Positions 34,800-48,540 of a stretch of 64,000 nt of DNA are shown piece after piece (within the stretch, counting starts at the first letter, position 1; every line of letters begins with the position of its first letter). The stretch comes from Metallyticus violacea (taxonomy: Eukaryota; Arthropoda; Insecta; Mantodea; Metallyticidae), in contig CM060846.1 in assembly GCA_030762175.1 (NCBI GenBank), forward strand, positions 186,674,041-186,738,040, in the 5' to 3' direction. The notes under the pieces are model-generated. The model had not been told where the DNA came from. It saw nothing but the letters and a program-made list of their open reading frames with translations, and ran no database searches. The translations under genes were made by a program, and so were the position numbers.

Positions 34800-36750
34800 A
34801 ATTGTCTTTTTAATTAGTGGGAAAGGACTGTGAGAGGAAGTAGAGGGGATAAATGTTTGGGAGGAGTACAGATAAGGGTTTTCGGGATTCCGCTTGAGCG
34901 TTCCCATGATTCAATGGAAAAGTTGGAATTATCCTCGCTCAAGCTTTCAACTCATTTCTCATTCAGTGCTTTTTGTACCATTGGCACTCTGCGTTTGAGA
35001 TTCCTTTACTCCTATCTTCTTCTGCCCTACAGAGGGGAAGTTCACACCCCCTAATGGGCTATTTATGGCACCTTCAGGATGAAGGGATGAAATGCACTAT
35101 AAGTCGGGTGGTCAGGAATCCTTGGGATAATAGCTGGATTTTCACATTATTTATTATTTATTTTGGAGGGAGGAGGTGATAGGCGGTGGCTTCTGAGCCC
35201 TGAGGCATGAGTTCGGAAGACGTGGGTATGAAGTGGGTCTTGTGCTGTGGAGTTTGGATGGTGATTGATACTCTCAATTATGGAGATGTGCCTTCTTGTG
35301 GAAGTGGCGTGTTCGTTGAATTGTTGCTTCAAACTGCACATGAGGTGCTCGGATATCAGATGCTGATTATGAAATTATTTCCTAATGCGATCTATTGCTT
35401 ATCTAGTGGCGGTGGTCTGTTTGATGTAAGCTTCTTCTAACTTGCTATGTCGGGTTGCGGTGGTTTCTTCGTGCCGCGTGAGTTCCATTTTGTGATTCGA
35501 CAGCAGTCAACTGGATTATTCAGCCGTTTCTTATTGATTGTGGTGAAGGTGTCTGTAATATGTGAGGTGACTGCAAGGCAGTCAATTTTTGTAATAAGCT
35601 GCTTCTGCTTTTCAAGTAAAGTCTGCAGAAAATATTTGGAAGCAGGGCATTGTCAGATGTGGAGTGGCTAGTGAGCTGGTTAGGTCGGCAATGGTGAAAA
35701 GCAGATGTTGGTTTGGTCAGAATGATTTTAGCCTGGAACTGACACGTTTGATTCTTATAATGATACAAGACGCTGCAGAGGGAGCAGAACCAACCTCCGT
35801 GGTGTTCACTGTGGTGTGAGCATCCCAAATGAGCAGTGCCTCGTCAGCTATATGGCCGTCAAAATTTTGCCGGCGATGCGGAGGCCGTGTTGAATGATAG
35901 CCACGGAGTCATTCTCTTCGACGAAGATTAGCTGAATCAGTGGCAAAGCGAAACTTATGGGTACTGATGGCAGAAGGCCAATTACCCTGCTTCACAAAGA
36001 GAATGAAGGAGTCAAAGTAGGCTCTCGGTATAACTTTAACGACGTTGCTGAATGTCTTGGATGTAATGGAGTCCGTCATAGGCTGCTGTTGGTTTGCGGT
36101 GCAGGCGGGAGATCGGCGGAAGAGACTAGGATTGCGGTATTGCCGGTAGTACGGACTTCCTGTGTGGCTAGTGGTGGTGACGAAGAAATGGCAGTAACTA
36201 AGTTGGCGGGGGTGGCAGGAAAGCGGGCTGTTGTGCGAAGAAGATGGCTTAAGTCGGGAAGCAGCGAGCAGTTGAAGTTGAGTGGTTGTGGCAACAGTGG
36301 TATACAATATTTTCAGTGTTCTATGTTGCAGCGCTTACTTACTCTAGCCAGAATGATTAGAAAGCTCTAGAAGTTCCCAGAGCGAACCAATTAGTGGAGA
36401 TGCATTGCTGCATTGAATAACCTAGAACAAGATATGCTGAGACAGTCTTGGCACTTGAAGAAATAGTTGAGTCTGTCGCCTCTAGAGCACAACACAATAC
36501 AGTTCTGAATAACGAATCTCAAATTTTACAAGAAGCGATGCCAGCGTTGATTACCGAGATCAGTCTCCTGGGGCAATATAGTCCTTGGCTAATTTCGAAA
36601 TTCTGCTGCAGACAGAAAAGCTATTTCTGTGAGTCTCATTCAGAACTTAAAAATACAATTATTCTATGTGAAATACTGTATTACATGAAATTTATCTTAA
36701 AGTGCAATAGATTTGTCTCAGAAGAAAACAAACTATTCTGCACTTAAGAA
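34800..36750. other. GC- and CpG-rich island without an assigned gene
   Basis: Base composition differs from the surroundings: many GGCGG, CGTCGA-like and CGGA words and long overlapping open frames on both strands (plus 34830-35054, 35207-35440, 35447-35671, 35957-36370 and 36448-36747; minus 35909-36307). The minus frame at 35909-36307 is rich in S, T, P and H, then reads KVIPRAYFDSFILFVKQGNW. I recognise no domain, splice structure or retroelement motif. It could be a diverged transposon, a host gene remnant or recently acquired DNA. Confidence 0.4.
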
Positions 36751-37407
36751 ATTTCTTTCAGTTTTTCTCTCTCTCATGATTCCACCCTCTCTCTAACATT
36801 TTTCTTGCAATTTTTTCTCACTATGCTTCCATTTTGTACTCCCTATAATATGCTACCATGGGCAGCTGCCTATGTTGGACATATCTAAATTTGGTGCTGC
36901 TTATGAGTTAAATTTTTTGTAAATATTGTGTACACATATGTGTAGGTGTAAATGAAGTGTCAGATTAAATCTTTTGTTTATGTAGTGAACAAATTAATAA
37001 ACTGAAATTGAAAAAACTGCCAGCATGTTATCCACTATTTGTACAACATAATATGACTGGAAGATCAAGAAATTCTTCTAAACATGTCAATCTCTACATT
37101 TAAATCAGGTGACTGTCATTCATGGTTAGTAGCAATATAAATGTTTCTTTATCCTGTTCTAAGAGCAAGATAATTGTGAGTGTATAGCCATTGACAAATG
37201 TGATGATCTCCATAACCAAATAAGTCATGTGTATTTCTTGAGCTCTGTCATGCTAAACTTCATTTTTAGCCAGAATATCAGGTTGAAATTACTTGCAATT
37301 TTTGTGCTGTTTTAGATCATATTAAGATAATGTTACAGATGCTTATAATATCAAATGAATTGCTATAGGCTGTATTTTATACTAAAAAGGGAATAAATGA
37401 ATAATTG

Positions 37408-37593
37408 ACAAATTATTTATGAAGAATTCACTCTTATTTCACCAGTTTTATTCCTCTTACTTGGACATGCTATTCCCTTTGAAACATGTTCAAGTAAGTA
37501 GAACAAAACCAATGAGATTTGTGTGAATTCCTCATAATGAATTTGTTATATTAAACTATATTTCACTATGAAAACCCCTACCATTTAAATCTA
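37408..37593. mobile_element. PLE-C palindromic non-autonomous element (about 185 bp), 12-bp target duplication
   Basis: Inverted arms about 37410-37476 and 37487-37551 around TTACTTGGACATG / CATGTTCAAGTAAG, followed by a tail like the PLE-C tail at 52.46 kb (TTGTTATATTA..TTTCACT). AATGAATAATTG at 37396-37407 and AATGAATAGTTG at 37594-37605 flank it (11 of 12; the match extends two more bases upstream). Only the 3' half of a hammerhead (GAAACATGTT) is left in the centre. No coding sequence. Confidence 0.65.
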
Positions 37594-38049
37594 AATGAAT
37601 AGTTGTTTTAACTGAGGAAAAATAAGATAAGATTAGAGTTGTACTGGAATTCCCAGAGAGTTATTGACTCATAGAAATTTAATCTTTCATTAATGCATTT
37701 TAGTGCTATTTTAATTTTTGCATAATGGAAACATCTATAAAAGTGCTATATTTCTCTGATAAGGTGTAGTTTTATTTGTCAGGGTATTAAGTAGTGAAAA
37801 CAACAAGAAGTTGCTCTACAATCCAGAAAGCATCAAATACAACAGTAGCAACTAGATATAAAGATTAGAGTGCAATGTAATTGGTAAAAGGGATTTATAT
37901 TAACAGATATTTGAGAGGTAATAGAGCTTTTACAGTGGAGAAACTTTAATTCTTGGGTTGATAAATTGAATATATATTCTTAAATCTCCATTTATCAAAG
38001 TTTACTCAGTAGAACATGTTCCATAAACAGAAATTTTATGTTTTAGATT

Positions 38050-39200
38050 ATCTAAAGTATAAAAAAGTAAAAATCCAAAGACTAGCTAGTTTCTTTTGAT
38101 GTTATTTTGCTGTTTCCCAATATTCCAAAAAATAAATTACTAACTTATCTTTGTAAATGGCTAGAATGGATAGACATAGGTAAGATCAAGGCTGAAAAAT
38201 ATATTTATTTAACAGAAATTTTAATGAAAAATTTTATAAACAAGAGACAGGTATGGAAATGGGTTATCTGTTATTTCCATTTTTGGTTAATTCTCATATA
38301 AGATATTTTGAAATGCATATAAAAGTGCATTCCCACATATATTTAAAAGATGGAGAGGTATGTTGATGACACATTTGCAATAGTTCATATAACAAAGGTA
38401 TTAGGTGCACTAAAATTACTAAACCTACAAAAACCTTCAATAAACTTCACATTTGATCAAGAAAATAACAATGTACTTCTCTTTTTGGATTTGAAAATCA
38501 TCAGGAACCCTGACAAGAGAGAATTTAAGTTTTAAGAAAAGTACACTACTGACAATTACATTAAAGTCAATAGTTTCAATCCCAGAATCTCTTCAGGGTG
38601 AAAAAATTAATAGTCTAACATACAGGCTGGTAAATACTCTCTTAAACAAAATGAAGTACCAAAGAAGTACAACATGTTACAGAAACTGCAGCATATAATG
38701 GCTTCAGGAAAGAACTGGTAGATGAAAGGGTACAAGGATTTAAAAACAGGAACAGAAAAGAAAAAATACCATATAAAAGAAAAAACAAAATTTAAAAGAT
38801 TTACATACCACCCTTGGGCTTTTCACAATTTTCCAAAAAATTTTAAGGCATTTAATAAAATCTAATCTTGGCAATTCAAAACAAGTATAGCATAAAGAAC
38901 CTCTTAACATCAAGATATGTTGACAAAATTCCCCCAGAAAGGAACCCAGGCATATAACAGATTAACTACTCTGATTGTAATAAGATATACATTGGTAAAA
39001 CCAAAAAAAAACATAAGACATTAGACTTCAGGAATATCATAGGATCATCAGACACAAACAAATGGATAAATCAGCTTTGGCCAACTTTTTCTGGGAAGAG
39101 AACTGTCAAATAGAAAATAAAGTGAATTTAATAAAACCAGCAGACAGGCCATTAGGATTAATGTTATGGAAAAAGTTCTACATAAAAATTATGAATTTTT
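38050..39200 (+). pseudogene. PLE-D: decayed Penelope-like element
   Basis: Plus-strand fragments in PLE order: LLFPNIPKNKLLTYLCKWLE (motif A region, 38107), ERYVDDTFAIVHITKV (motif C, YVDD intact, 38356), LLFLDLKIIRN, TDNYIKVNSFNP, then frameshifted pieces, a TYHPWAF-like block near 38800 and KIYIGKTKKK near 38990 (GIY-YIG). It is more diverged than the A, B and C copies, with many stops. It may be an old relative of PLE-A. No terminal repeat was found. Confidence 0.65.
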
Positions 39201-39579
39201 AATTCTAATGGATGATAGCTGGATGATGATGGATGATAGAAAACAGAAACACATAGAAAATTAAATAAAAATATCAGTCATAGCCCCATCCAACAAAAAT
39301 ATGTGGTGCTCTACAGCTTGGCACACAGAATAATATATACATACAAACAGCTCTTTTCCAAATTGAACATTGTGAAATTGAAATATAAATTATGAATAAG
39401 TAATGCTGATCATTATTCTGGCTCAATTTCACTTATTATTATAAACTCACTCCAGATTCCCATTTAATTATATGCTGTAAAGACAAGGCAGATGATTCCA
39501 AAGAACATCAGCAATAATACAATTAACACATTCTGCTACTGCCTGGCAGGCAGCATAGCTAAAAATTCTCCTCTTCCAT

Positions 39580-40017
39580 TATGCCTTCACAGTATGCCTT
39601 GCAGATTACAAACCCTTCAATACAATGGGCATTTGCCCATTCCTATTCTAATTTACTAACTCCTGTTACAGATGCAATCAATAGAAAATCATATTGGAAG
39701 TGTTTGTTGCAACACTTACAAATGTGTACCAAAAATATTACTCTAAAAAAGAGAAAGATTATAAAACAGCTCACAGGCTATAAAGAACTGCCACAGACTC
39801 AGACAATGAATCCCAAAGGCTTATTGGAAGATGGAAAATATACTAATGCAGTAAGAAGTACTAAGTGGAGAAGATTGATTTTAAGGAACAAAAAACAGAT
39901 GTGATGCTGATACTTGCAGGTACAAATAGTATTGAATATGGGGCAAGGGCAGGGGAGGTAATGGATGATATCATGGATATAGTAAATAACATTTGATCAA
40001 AATCAAAAGATGCTAAA

Positions 40018-40052
<35 letters not shown>

Positions 40053-40300
40053 AATGATGAGGACGATGATGACAATAAATAGAGTTTTCTTATAGATAGG
40101 ATATTAAAGTTAGGAGATTTATGAAAATAAATCAAGAAGTAAATTGGTTACACACCATGAAAAACTGTTTACTGGAAGATACAAATCTTTGGCTAGATGA
40201 TAATGACTTTTCTAGAGATGAGGTGCACTTAAATAAAATGGAGTTCTTTAAATTTGGAAACTTGATGAGTAGGGTGATTAATTCAGTACTAAAGGAAAAC
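39580..40300 (+). pseudogene. LINE ORF1-like remnant with SGNH esterase motifs
   Basis: The open piece at 39581-39901 has no recognised domain. It is followed in another frame by MLILAGTNSIEYGARAGEVM (SGNH block III, iiaGtNdi). After a GAT microsatellite comes a frame ending FSRDEVHLNKMEFFKFGNLM (40121-40300), matching the catalytic block DGxHLN of SGNH hydrolases. The later D of GTND is S. ORF1 esterase domains are known in CR1-type LINEs, and the endonuclease 120 bp downstream supports that reading. Confidence 0.5.
40018..40072. repeat. GAT trinucleotide repeat
   Basis: Tandem GAT units, imperfect at the 3' end, interrupting the SGNH-like remnant. Confidence 0.9.
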
Positions 40301-40419
40301 TAACCAGCAATGTGGTGGATGTTAAAGCAAATGTAAGTACCCCAGTTACTAAGATAGGCTATGCTACCAAATCCAAACATTATAAAGTGTTACTAAATAC
40401 AAACACTGTAAATAGTAAT

Positions 40420-41040
40420 AAAATTAACCTACTCCATCAAAATGTTCAATGTATATAAAATAAAATTGAAGAAATAGAAATAATGTTAAACAAATGTAAA
40501 CCTGATATTGCAGTGTTGACTGAGCATGGACTAGATGAAGAGTAAATTAAAAGCCTTCCAATTCAAAATTATAAATTTGTAGCACACTACTGTAGACAAA
40601 ATTACAAAGGAGCTAGGGTAGCTATTTAATTAAAATGAAGTAATTTTTCTGTAATGAACTGGGCTATAGGTTACAGTAATGAGATGATCCTTGAAGCAGC
40701 AGGAATAAAAATGCACACAGAAAATTTTAACCTGCAAATTGTAGGTATCTACAGATCACCAGGTACAAAAGTATATGATTTTATAAATCATCTTGATAAG
40801 GTGCTAAGTAAAATAAAAATAGGTGAAGATATGAAAAATAAATTAATCTTAATAGGAACTTAAATATAAACTGTTATATTAATAATACAGAGTATAAAAT
40901 CTACTGGACTTAATTACAAGCTACAATTTAAAAGGCATTATTAAAGAGCTGACCAGGATTACTCCAACCTCAGCGTCATCCATTGATCATATTATAACTA
41001 ACATTGAAAGTCATAGATACACAATAACATGTATGAAAAT
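40420..41040 (+). pseudogene. LINE endonuclease (EEP) remnant, same element as the upstream SGNH ORF
   Basis: Apurinic-like endonuclease blocks: INLLHQNVQCI then NKIEEIEIMLNKCKPDIAVL, TEHGLDEE (catalytic E), NFNLQIVGIYRSPGTKVYDF, KLILIGT followed by NINC (GdfNIn, D lost), and a frameshifted SSIDHIITN near 40980. Several stops. RT was not found downstream, so the element is truncated after the endonuclease. Confidence 0.6.
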
Positions 41041-43666
41041 TCAGATAATTATTTGGTTGAGGCTATTCAGCACTAGAATCTAGAAAAAAAATACAGCTGG
41101 TATGAATATAAAATATATCCTAAAAATAACATATCATGGATTTGCATATGAGAGTATAAGTTATCTGAAAAATTTTGTAAAATGTATAAACCATTCCAAT
41201 TCTATTTATTTGTGAGAGAGTCAATGAAAAATTATTGTGATGCTTCACAGAGCTAACATTCTCATTATAAGCAGTCCTATGCTGAAATTTATTTCAGTGC
41301 CTAAGGAAATCCTGTAAATGTGAACCAAGTTTCCTAAGGTAAATGGAGACCAGCTTAGGCTTGTGTGCACACTGTTGTGTATATGCATGTAAACCCTGAC
41401 ATATATATTCAAAGAGTGTTACCATATTCATAATAATGCTAAACCATTGTACACACAAATTAATATCACTTTTAATTATAATTTTACTTATTACAATAAA
41501 TAACACAAGGTATCTCAAAACAATTAGTAATTGAAACACAATGAATTTTATTGTTTGCACATATTGTGGCATAATTTGATTCAGTGATATGTATATAAGT
41601 GTTCATTTGGTTCTGTTTTAAATTCTGTGAACTCAAGTATGAGCTTAAGCACATGGATTTCAGCTATTTTATCAATCCAAACACCCTTTTGCTACATTCT
41701 TAATTTTATTAATTTTTCTAATAACACATGAAAGTTATTAGTTTGGTATGTTCCTGGCAATCAACCACCCATTTTATGTCTGGTATCTTAACCTTAATAG
41801 GACAGCATGTGTTGTTCATGTTATAGCTCATTCTGAAGTAATTACTTTTCCATTAATTATGAATATTAATTTATTTTATACAGTCCTATGATTCTATACA
41901 AATTAAATATATTTCCTCACCAGAATATTTAATTGAGTTTTGATTAAAAAACTTCTTTCAATTAAATAAGCTTAAGAGATGATTACATGTGCTGTCTTTT
42001 GAAGAACCATAATAATAAAATCTACAATTTTATTTACATTATATTCAACATTTAAAAACATAAACTTTTTGTAAAATTTATTCAATGTAACAAACTCAAG
42101 TAAAATGTAATACTTTTGTAAAACTGGGATATTTTTTCTATGCTATTCTGGCAATATTGTTCCTGCTGATATTAATAGACTAGGTACTATAAACAGGATC
42201 AATGCATATTCTTTTTAAGAAATTGGGCTACATATAGAATCAATTCAAGAACTATTTGTTTAAACGCATTTTATTAAAAATACAAATTCAGAAAGAAAAA
42301 GTGAAAAAAAAAAAAAAAAAATATCGGGTTGTAAAGCAGTTGATTGAATGAGTTACAGACTACTGTAGTAGATTGGTTTAGTTATGAGTTTGCCAATGCT
42401 TGGAACTCTGGAATTCAGGTAATATCACTGCTGCCAACTCTCTGTGTTTAATTAACTTTGTTGAATAGGAATAACATTTAAATATTTATACAAATAATGA
42501 ATAATTTTTGGAATGTCTTATAGTAAAACTTGTTTTTACACTGAGTTACATTTCAGTATTATATGTAACTGTTGAGAAAAAAGCTGAAATATAAAACTTG
42601 CATTTACTTAATTCCAAAATGATGCTTTAACAATAAAAAGAGGCAAATTGCAGTAAGAAAAATGTTTGGTGACCAAAGAGAAATTAGAAATCTTGGGGAA
42701 TACCTGTACAAAATTAAGAACAAAAGGTTATGATCAGTGAGCAGAGAGGATCTGTGAGATAGAAGCTATTTGCCTTGGGAAATTGATTGATATTGTGATT
42801 ATATGTGTAGTAGATCAAAAGTAAAAATGTGTATGGATGCAAGTTGGTTAAGGGCAGGGGTTTATAAAGGAAAACAGATTAATTGACAATCTAGGGTGAT
42901 TATTAAACTGTAGAAAATATTTTACCCTGTTATTATATGTTTCTCTGTTTAGGAGAGGGAGGGGAGTCTCCTGGATAACTGAAGACTGGGTTTTAACAAA
43001 TATGGTTAAATATAGTTAGTTGAATGATGTAAATTAGTATGTTAATTAAAAATTGTGTATTGGAGTGAATTAAAATATTGGCCTGAAATAGAACCCGGGT
43101 TAGAACCAGGCCATATTGTGATTTTTTATATTTGGTACTAATTGAATAAATAAAGAATAAATAAAAATAGCTTTTATGTCATCAATTTAAAGAAAAACTG
43201 TCCTTGAATTTTGGTGCATAGAGAATTTGCTCACATTAATTTAATATTTTGGGCAGAATTTTGTATTAAAGAAACTACATTTTCAAAAATATTACCCATC
43301 CATCATAATCTCCATAAAAGATAATGGGATGTTAAAGTCTCTATTTTGCAGCTGTAGTATATGTACAAAACTTCTTATTATCATAAGAAGATAATGCTCA
43401 TTTTTTATTAGTTGTATTAAAGAGAAAAATTAATATATTATTGGAAAAATACTTCAAATGATTATAGGTTTAAGCTGATGCTATCTTGTTCTTGGCCATA
43501 ACATTTTAAAGCCCTTTTGACTTAAAGCTGACCAAGAAACTTAGCATTTTAATAAATGATTATACATAAGAACTCCATTTCAACACTTTTTTATTCAACA
43601 GTTACTTTTACTTCCATTTAAGAATAGCTTAATATTCAGATAGAAGACTTAGAAATGATAACTCAC

Positions 43667-43963
43667 CTCTAGAACTAGGTGAAAGACCCATTACAGTAGT
43701 GCTTGGTCCCTCTCCAATGCGTGTAACTGCTGTCACCCACCATTCATATGAGCTCTTTTCCCTAAGCTGTCCTGCTTCATAATATGTAATGGGAGGTAAA
43801 ACAGCATGACGAACTGGATCTTTAGGTATCCCATTATGAATCTCTCTTTCATATACATTGTATTTCTTTAAAATCCCATTTGATTTTGAAGGTGGAGCCC
43901 AGCCTACTACAGCTGAGCGAGGAGAACTAAGGGCTACTCTAGCTGCAGCTGGTGCTTCTGGTA
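43667..43963 (-). CDS. Dscam-family exon: FN3 domain 4
   Basis: One exon encoding a complete fibronectin type III domain of 99 codons, phase 1 to phase 1. The acceptor is GATTTTAG before 43963 and the donor AGAG|GTGAGT after 43667. The domain opens VPEAPAAARV and has the strand-B tryptophan in VVGWAPPSKSNGI, a tyrosine-rich C-strand (KYNVYERE) and the F-G signature YEWWVTAVTRIGEGPST, close to Dscam FN3-4. It ends SPSSR plus a split codon that joins Ig10 as V-P-A-A. The domain is extracellular and has no membrane segment. The flanking introns are about 16.1 kb upstream and 30.8 kb downstream. It looks intact and under constraint, unlike the decayed elements around it. Confidence 0.85.
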
Positions 43964-46900
43964 CTAAAATCAAGTGTTATAAATGCAGCACTGTTAGCAT
44001 TAGTTGTTCAGGCTAACCAAAAACATATAATATAATATTGTATAAGTAAACATTTTCTCTTCATGAGAATATATGGTTGAATAGAATACTTGTGGTGTGC
44101 TCACATGACTGTAAGTTACTGTTGAATAATAAAGGTTGCATAAATCTATGGTCCCATAGTACTCTTGCATATTTTCTGAAACATGGGACTTCCACAAAAT
44201 TTGCAAAAAATATAACATTTTATAGCTTACTGGTATTATTTATATGTTTGAAAATCATTGATTGGCTTGTCTTTGTATACATGCTAAAGTTACTCCAAAT
44301 ATTCTTAAGAATTTTGCAAAAAAAAACACCTGGAATCAAATTCTGGTTACAAATGTCACAATCAATACATCATTAAAACATTTTGATGCAATTATATTGA
44401 CAAATTTATAAACTAGTGGAAAGATATAAGTGTGGTAATGTTTCATATATATGTTCTTAAATTTATCTCAAAATAATAACTTTTTAATTTTGGAACTAAC
44501 TAAATAAATGTATAATCCAGAGAAAATATTAAAAAGTATATAATAAAAGAAGTTAAATTCTCATAGTTAAATCCAATTATTATAGCTACTTCACAGAAAT
44601 AGTCCATAAAAACATACCCACATAACTCAATTTTCTAAACATTTTTTAAAAAGATTATGTAAGCCCAAATTTTCTTGTAATAGCTATATAGTAATATTTA
44701 AGACAAATAATATCTCTCAAAAACTATATATTTTGGCACATAAAGATAGCAGAACATTATAAGTATGTCTCATTTTTCTTATATTTTATACTGTGTATAT
44801 CTGCTACCTTTGGGTTTACCTTTTCTGTATTATGGAATGTCATGACCAGCAACATTCTGAGGTTCGACCTTTCACTTGTGACATTCAAAAAGTTACAACT
44901 GAAATAATGAAAATTCAAAAAATAAAAGGGAACTTTGAAATTTGTATTAATTATGTGACATGGACATATTATTAATGCTGATGATCTAAGATATTAAAGA
45001 GCATCCTTAAACAAACAAACAAACAAAAAAAAACAAATGGACATAAATGAAACACTATGCTCTGTAAACAACATTATCTTTTAATAGAGAAAAAATGTGC
45101 TTTGCTGGTAGTTTGAGATGAGATGACTCCTTATGCAGACCACTTGTCAGCAATTGTAAATATAAAAAAGTATATCATGTTTTATTATAGATATCATGGA
45201 TGGATTGCTGTGGAGAATACTATAGTGCCATTAAAAATTTGCTAAATGTTTTTTCTATAAAGCAAAGTAGAGAAACCATAAAATAACAAACAAAGCAGAA
45301 TATGGCCAGAAGAAAACTGTTAGACCAAGATGGAAATACAAATGCCAGAAATGGATCTAGATCAGAACCAAAGAAGTAAATCATGTACATTCAGCTTTAA
45401 ATTTTGACAAAGTAATAAAATCCATAGTATACTCAGGTATACTGACCTGCACATATTTTGGAAGGCCAACTATACCTACTCTATCTCATTTTCTACTTGT
45501 TTCTTCATATTTCTGTTAAATTTCACTTTAATCTCATTCCTTTCATATTTGCATTTATGCTGAGTAATGTCTTTGAACCAATTAGTTCTGGTAGATTTTC
45601 CTTATAATTTTTCCATTTTTTGTGGGGGGGTTTAGAAGTCTCTAATTCAATCAGCTCTTGTGGTTTTCTTTTATTGCTTCAATGCATTTTATGAAAATGG
45701 GGAGTGATAAGGACTCACTATTGAATTTAGTGAGCCTGAGGGTTCTTAAGGCAATGAGGGCAAAAAGGAAAATAAAGTGATTTTTCAAGTTCATCTGAAG
45801 ATGATATTGCTAGTACCAGGGTGTATTGTGAAATTGATACTTCTCCTATACATTTCCTTTCACAACCAACCCTAAAATCAATTTTCAGCTTAATATTGAG
45901 GATTTTATGTATTATATTGGTCAATTCATTTATGACAATTTAATAGGAGTCTTGGTTACTGAAACTAACAGACAAATTTGCTGGTATGGAAGGACATAAC
46001 AATGGATGAAATGCATATATTTATTGTGCTAACATTGTAGCAAAGCATTGTAAAGAAACCCAATATCAAAAGTACTGGATTAACAAAGCTATATTATCCA
46101 CACCAATTTTTCCATAAATTCTACCATTCCAGAGATTTATAAAATTAAAAAGGAAATTACATTTTTACAAAAATAGTTCTTATAATACCAAAAACCATCC
46201 ACAGCCTAAACTGAATAAATAATTACCTATTTTTAAACACCAATCTATTAAATTTAGAAGTATCTTTACCTTAGAAAAAATTTGACAATTAATGAAAATT
46301 TGATGTTATGTAAAGGAAAATTGGGCTGACCTAACTTCAATGGAGCTAGTTTTAGCATTTCATCATTCATTTTATGTGAATGAGATATTGGATATGTTTG
46401 GTCTCTAATTATATACTCATTAAATTTGATGAAGATTAAAACGTTTGCCAATGCCATCACAAAATTTTATGGCACTAAATAAAACTCTACTGAATATGAG
46501 ATGACTATAGATAACTATCCTCCTAAATTTTCTGACATTCATCATAGGTAAAGAAAAGATAACTATGGCATCCTGCATCTCACAAGAAACAACATGCCAC
46601 TTTCTTTTCATAGCAAGAAATTAAAGAAAGGGAGATTGCAGCATCCCAGTAAAGCAAATTAGTTATGACAAAATGGAAATATAAAAAAAATCAGCATCTT
46701 GTCCACTATCCATAATTTTGAAATGTAGACGTACAGAGTAAGAAATTTAGAAACTGATGACTGAGTTTGTATAAAATGATACAATGGGGGGTTGTTGATA
46801 AAGTAAATCAACACATTATGAATAATCCACTGTCATGGATGAATTGAAAATAAATTGCAAGAAAATACTTTTCTATCACTTGGAACTAGCAGTAAGAAAT

Positions 46901-48219
46901 GTCTTTATCCTCTTAAAAAATGGAGGAATGAAGAGCACCCTCACCTTTTGCATAGCTGTTGCTGAGGAAATCATTGCCCCTTATCAGAGGAAATAATTGT
47001 CTCTAAAATCAATGGGCTGTCCATGAGCAAAACTGACCCCAATACAACTTGTTAGCTGTCATTTTCCTTCAGTAACTACTCAGACTGAAAAGAAGGAAAA
47101 ACAAACAGGGACATGCAAGATGTGCTGCAGTGTGAGTGATGTTAGAGGAAAGAAGACATGAAGAGAATATAGAGGCTTATGTGAAAAGTGCAGTGTGGCT
47201 TTGTGCATTCAACTTAATTTCAGGGCCTTTCACACATCCACAAACATATGAATAATGACTTTTTCATTTGGTATTTAGCATTATAATTAATTTGTTGTTC
47301 ATTATTACTGTTACAATGCATAGTCTTTAGATTTTTTATATGTAAGTTCAGAAAAAATGGAGTTTAAGTAAATGCCAATTATACTTGGGATTTTAATCAA
47401 GGAGCTACTCATAGATTTAAATTTACATTGTTAAGTTTATAAAAACTAGTTTCATTGTTACCATCATTATTGTACATAAAGAAATATTCTTTAACAACAC
47501 AATAAATAGGCAAAAAGAATATATCTTTAAAATAATCTGTAGGTTTGTTTAGAAGTTAAAGAAAGCATGAGAAGGAAAAGTAATAAACACAGAATTATAG
47601 TAAATTTTATTCTATGCAAAATGTAGGTTGGGTATCAGTGTTAAATGCAAAAATTTGGTACATAACTTTTCTATAGTCACAGAAAGTAATGCATTAATGA
47701 TTAGTTTCTTATTTTTGGCTATTTAAAATAGATTAGAGTTCTCTATAGTAGCCACATTTTTATAGCTTTTTAGATTTTAAAAGTACCTTAATCTAGAGTT
47801 TCTTGTATACTATTTATTAGTTCTAAAATGTTTTAAATAAAGTACATTTCAATTTATATAAATTTATCTTTCAAATTCCACCTTCAAAATTTATCATTTC
47901 TAAACTTCTGTGCTGGAGGATCACAAGCCTGACTATTAGATGCTGGGCTAACTAGTGAAAATTTTTGGTGTATTTAATGTTCTGACTGAAAATCCATTAC
48001 CTAAAATAAGCTGACACTTTTTATGTTTTTTTATAATAACTTCGTTTTAAGCTAAGATGTATAATTTGATGTAAACTAATGTTGTTATTTTCATCTAGCT
48101 CATTAGGCAGTTCATAATATTTAACGTCTTGTGTTAGCTTTTGTGAGGCATGGTTCCATTAGCCTCACAATCAGCTGTCAATGGTTTTCACAGTGCACAG
48201 CAAGGCAGAAGCATCTACT

Positions 48220-48540
48220 GGGTTGGACTTATTTGTCCCATGCGTCTTGTGGCATATAATTATTATCATTAAAAATCAAAAGCATTCCAGTGTTATATAC
48301 ATGCATTTTAACATTAATATAGAAAATACTTAATATTTAGCCATTTACCTTTATGACGAAAAAAAATGTAGAGCCAGGTAGGGGTGAACTTGCTTGCTCC
48401 ATGTTTTATGGCATATATTATTGTTATAAATCCAATCCCATAAAGTTTTTGTATAAGTATTTTTGTATTCCAATGCTCATTTTATCATTGACATGGGAAA
48501 TTTATTTCAGCCCTTTGCCTTTATAACAAAATAAAATGAA
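48220..48540. repeat. Degenerate tandem duplication, about 160 bp unit
   Basis: Two diverged units, each with TTGTCCCATG/TTGCTCCATG-like, TGGCATATA, ATTCCAGTG/ATTCCAATG, CATTTTAAC/CATTTTATC and CTTTATGACGAA/CTTTATAACAAA words in the same order. Confidence 0.5.

Larger units (their letters stand above)
12893..43666 (-). other. Dscam intron, FN3-4 to Ig10 exon (about 30.8 kb)
   Basis: A very long intron made largely of nested retroelements, annotated separately. The stretches 12.9-15.0 kb and 41.1-43.6 kb are AT-rich; I see nothing identifiable there apart from a poly-A run near 42.31 kb. The segment 27.05-28.1 kb is less AT-rich and shows no clear domain. Confidence 0.7.
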
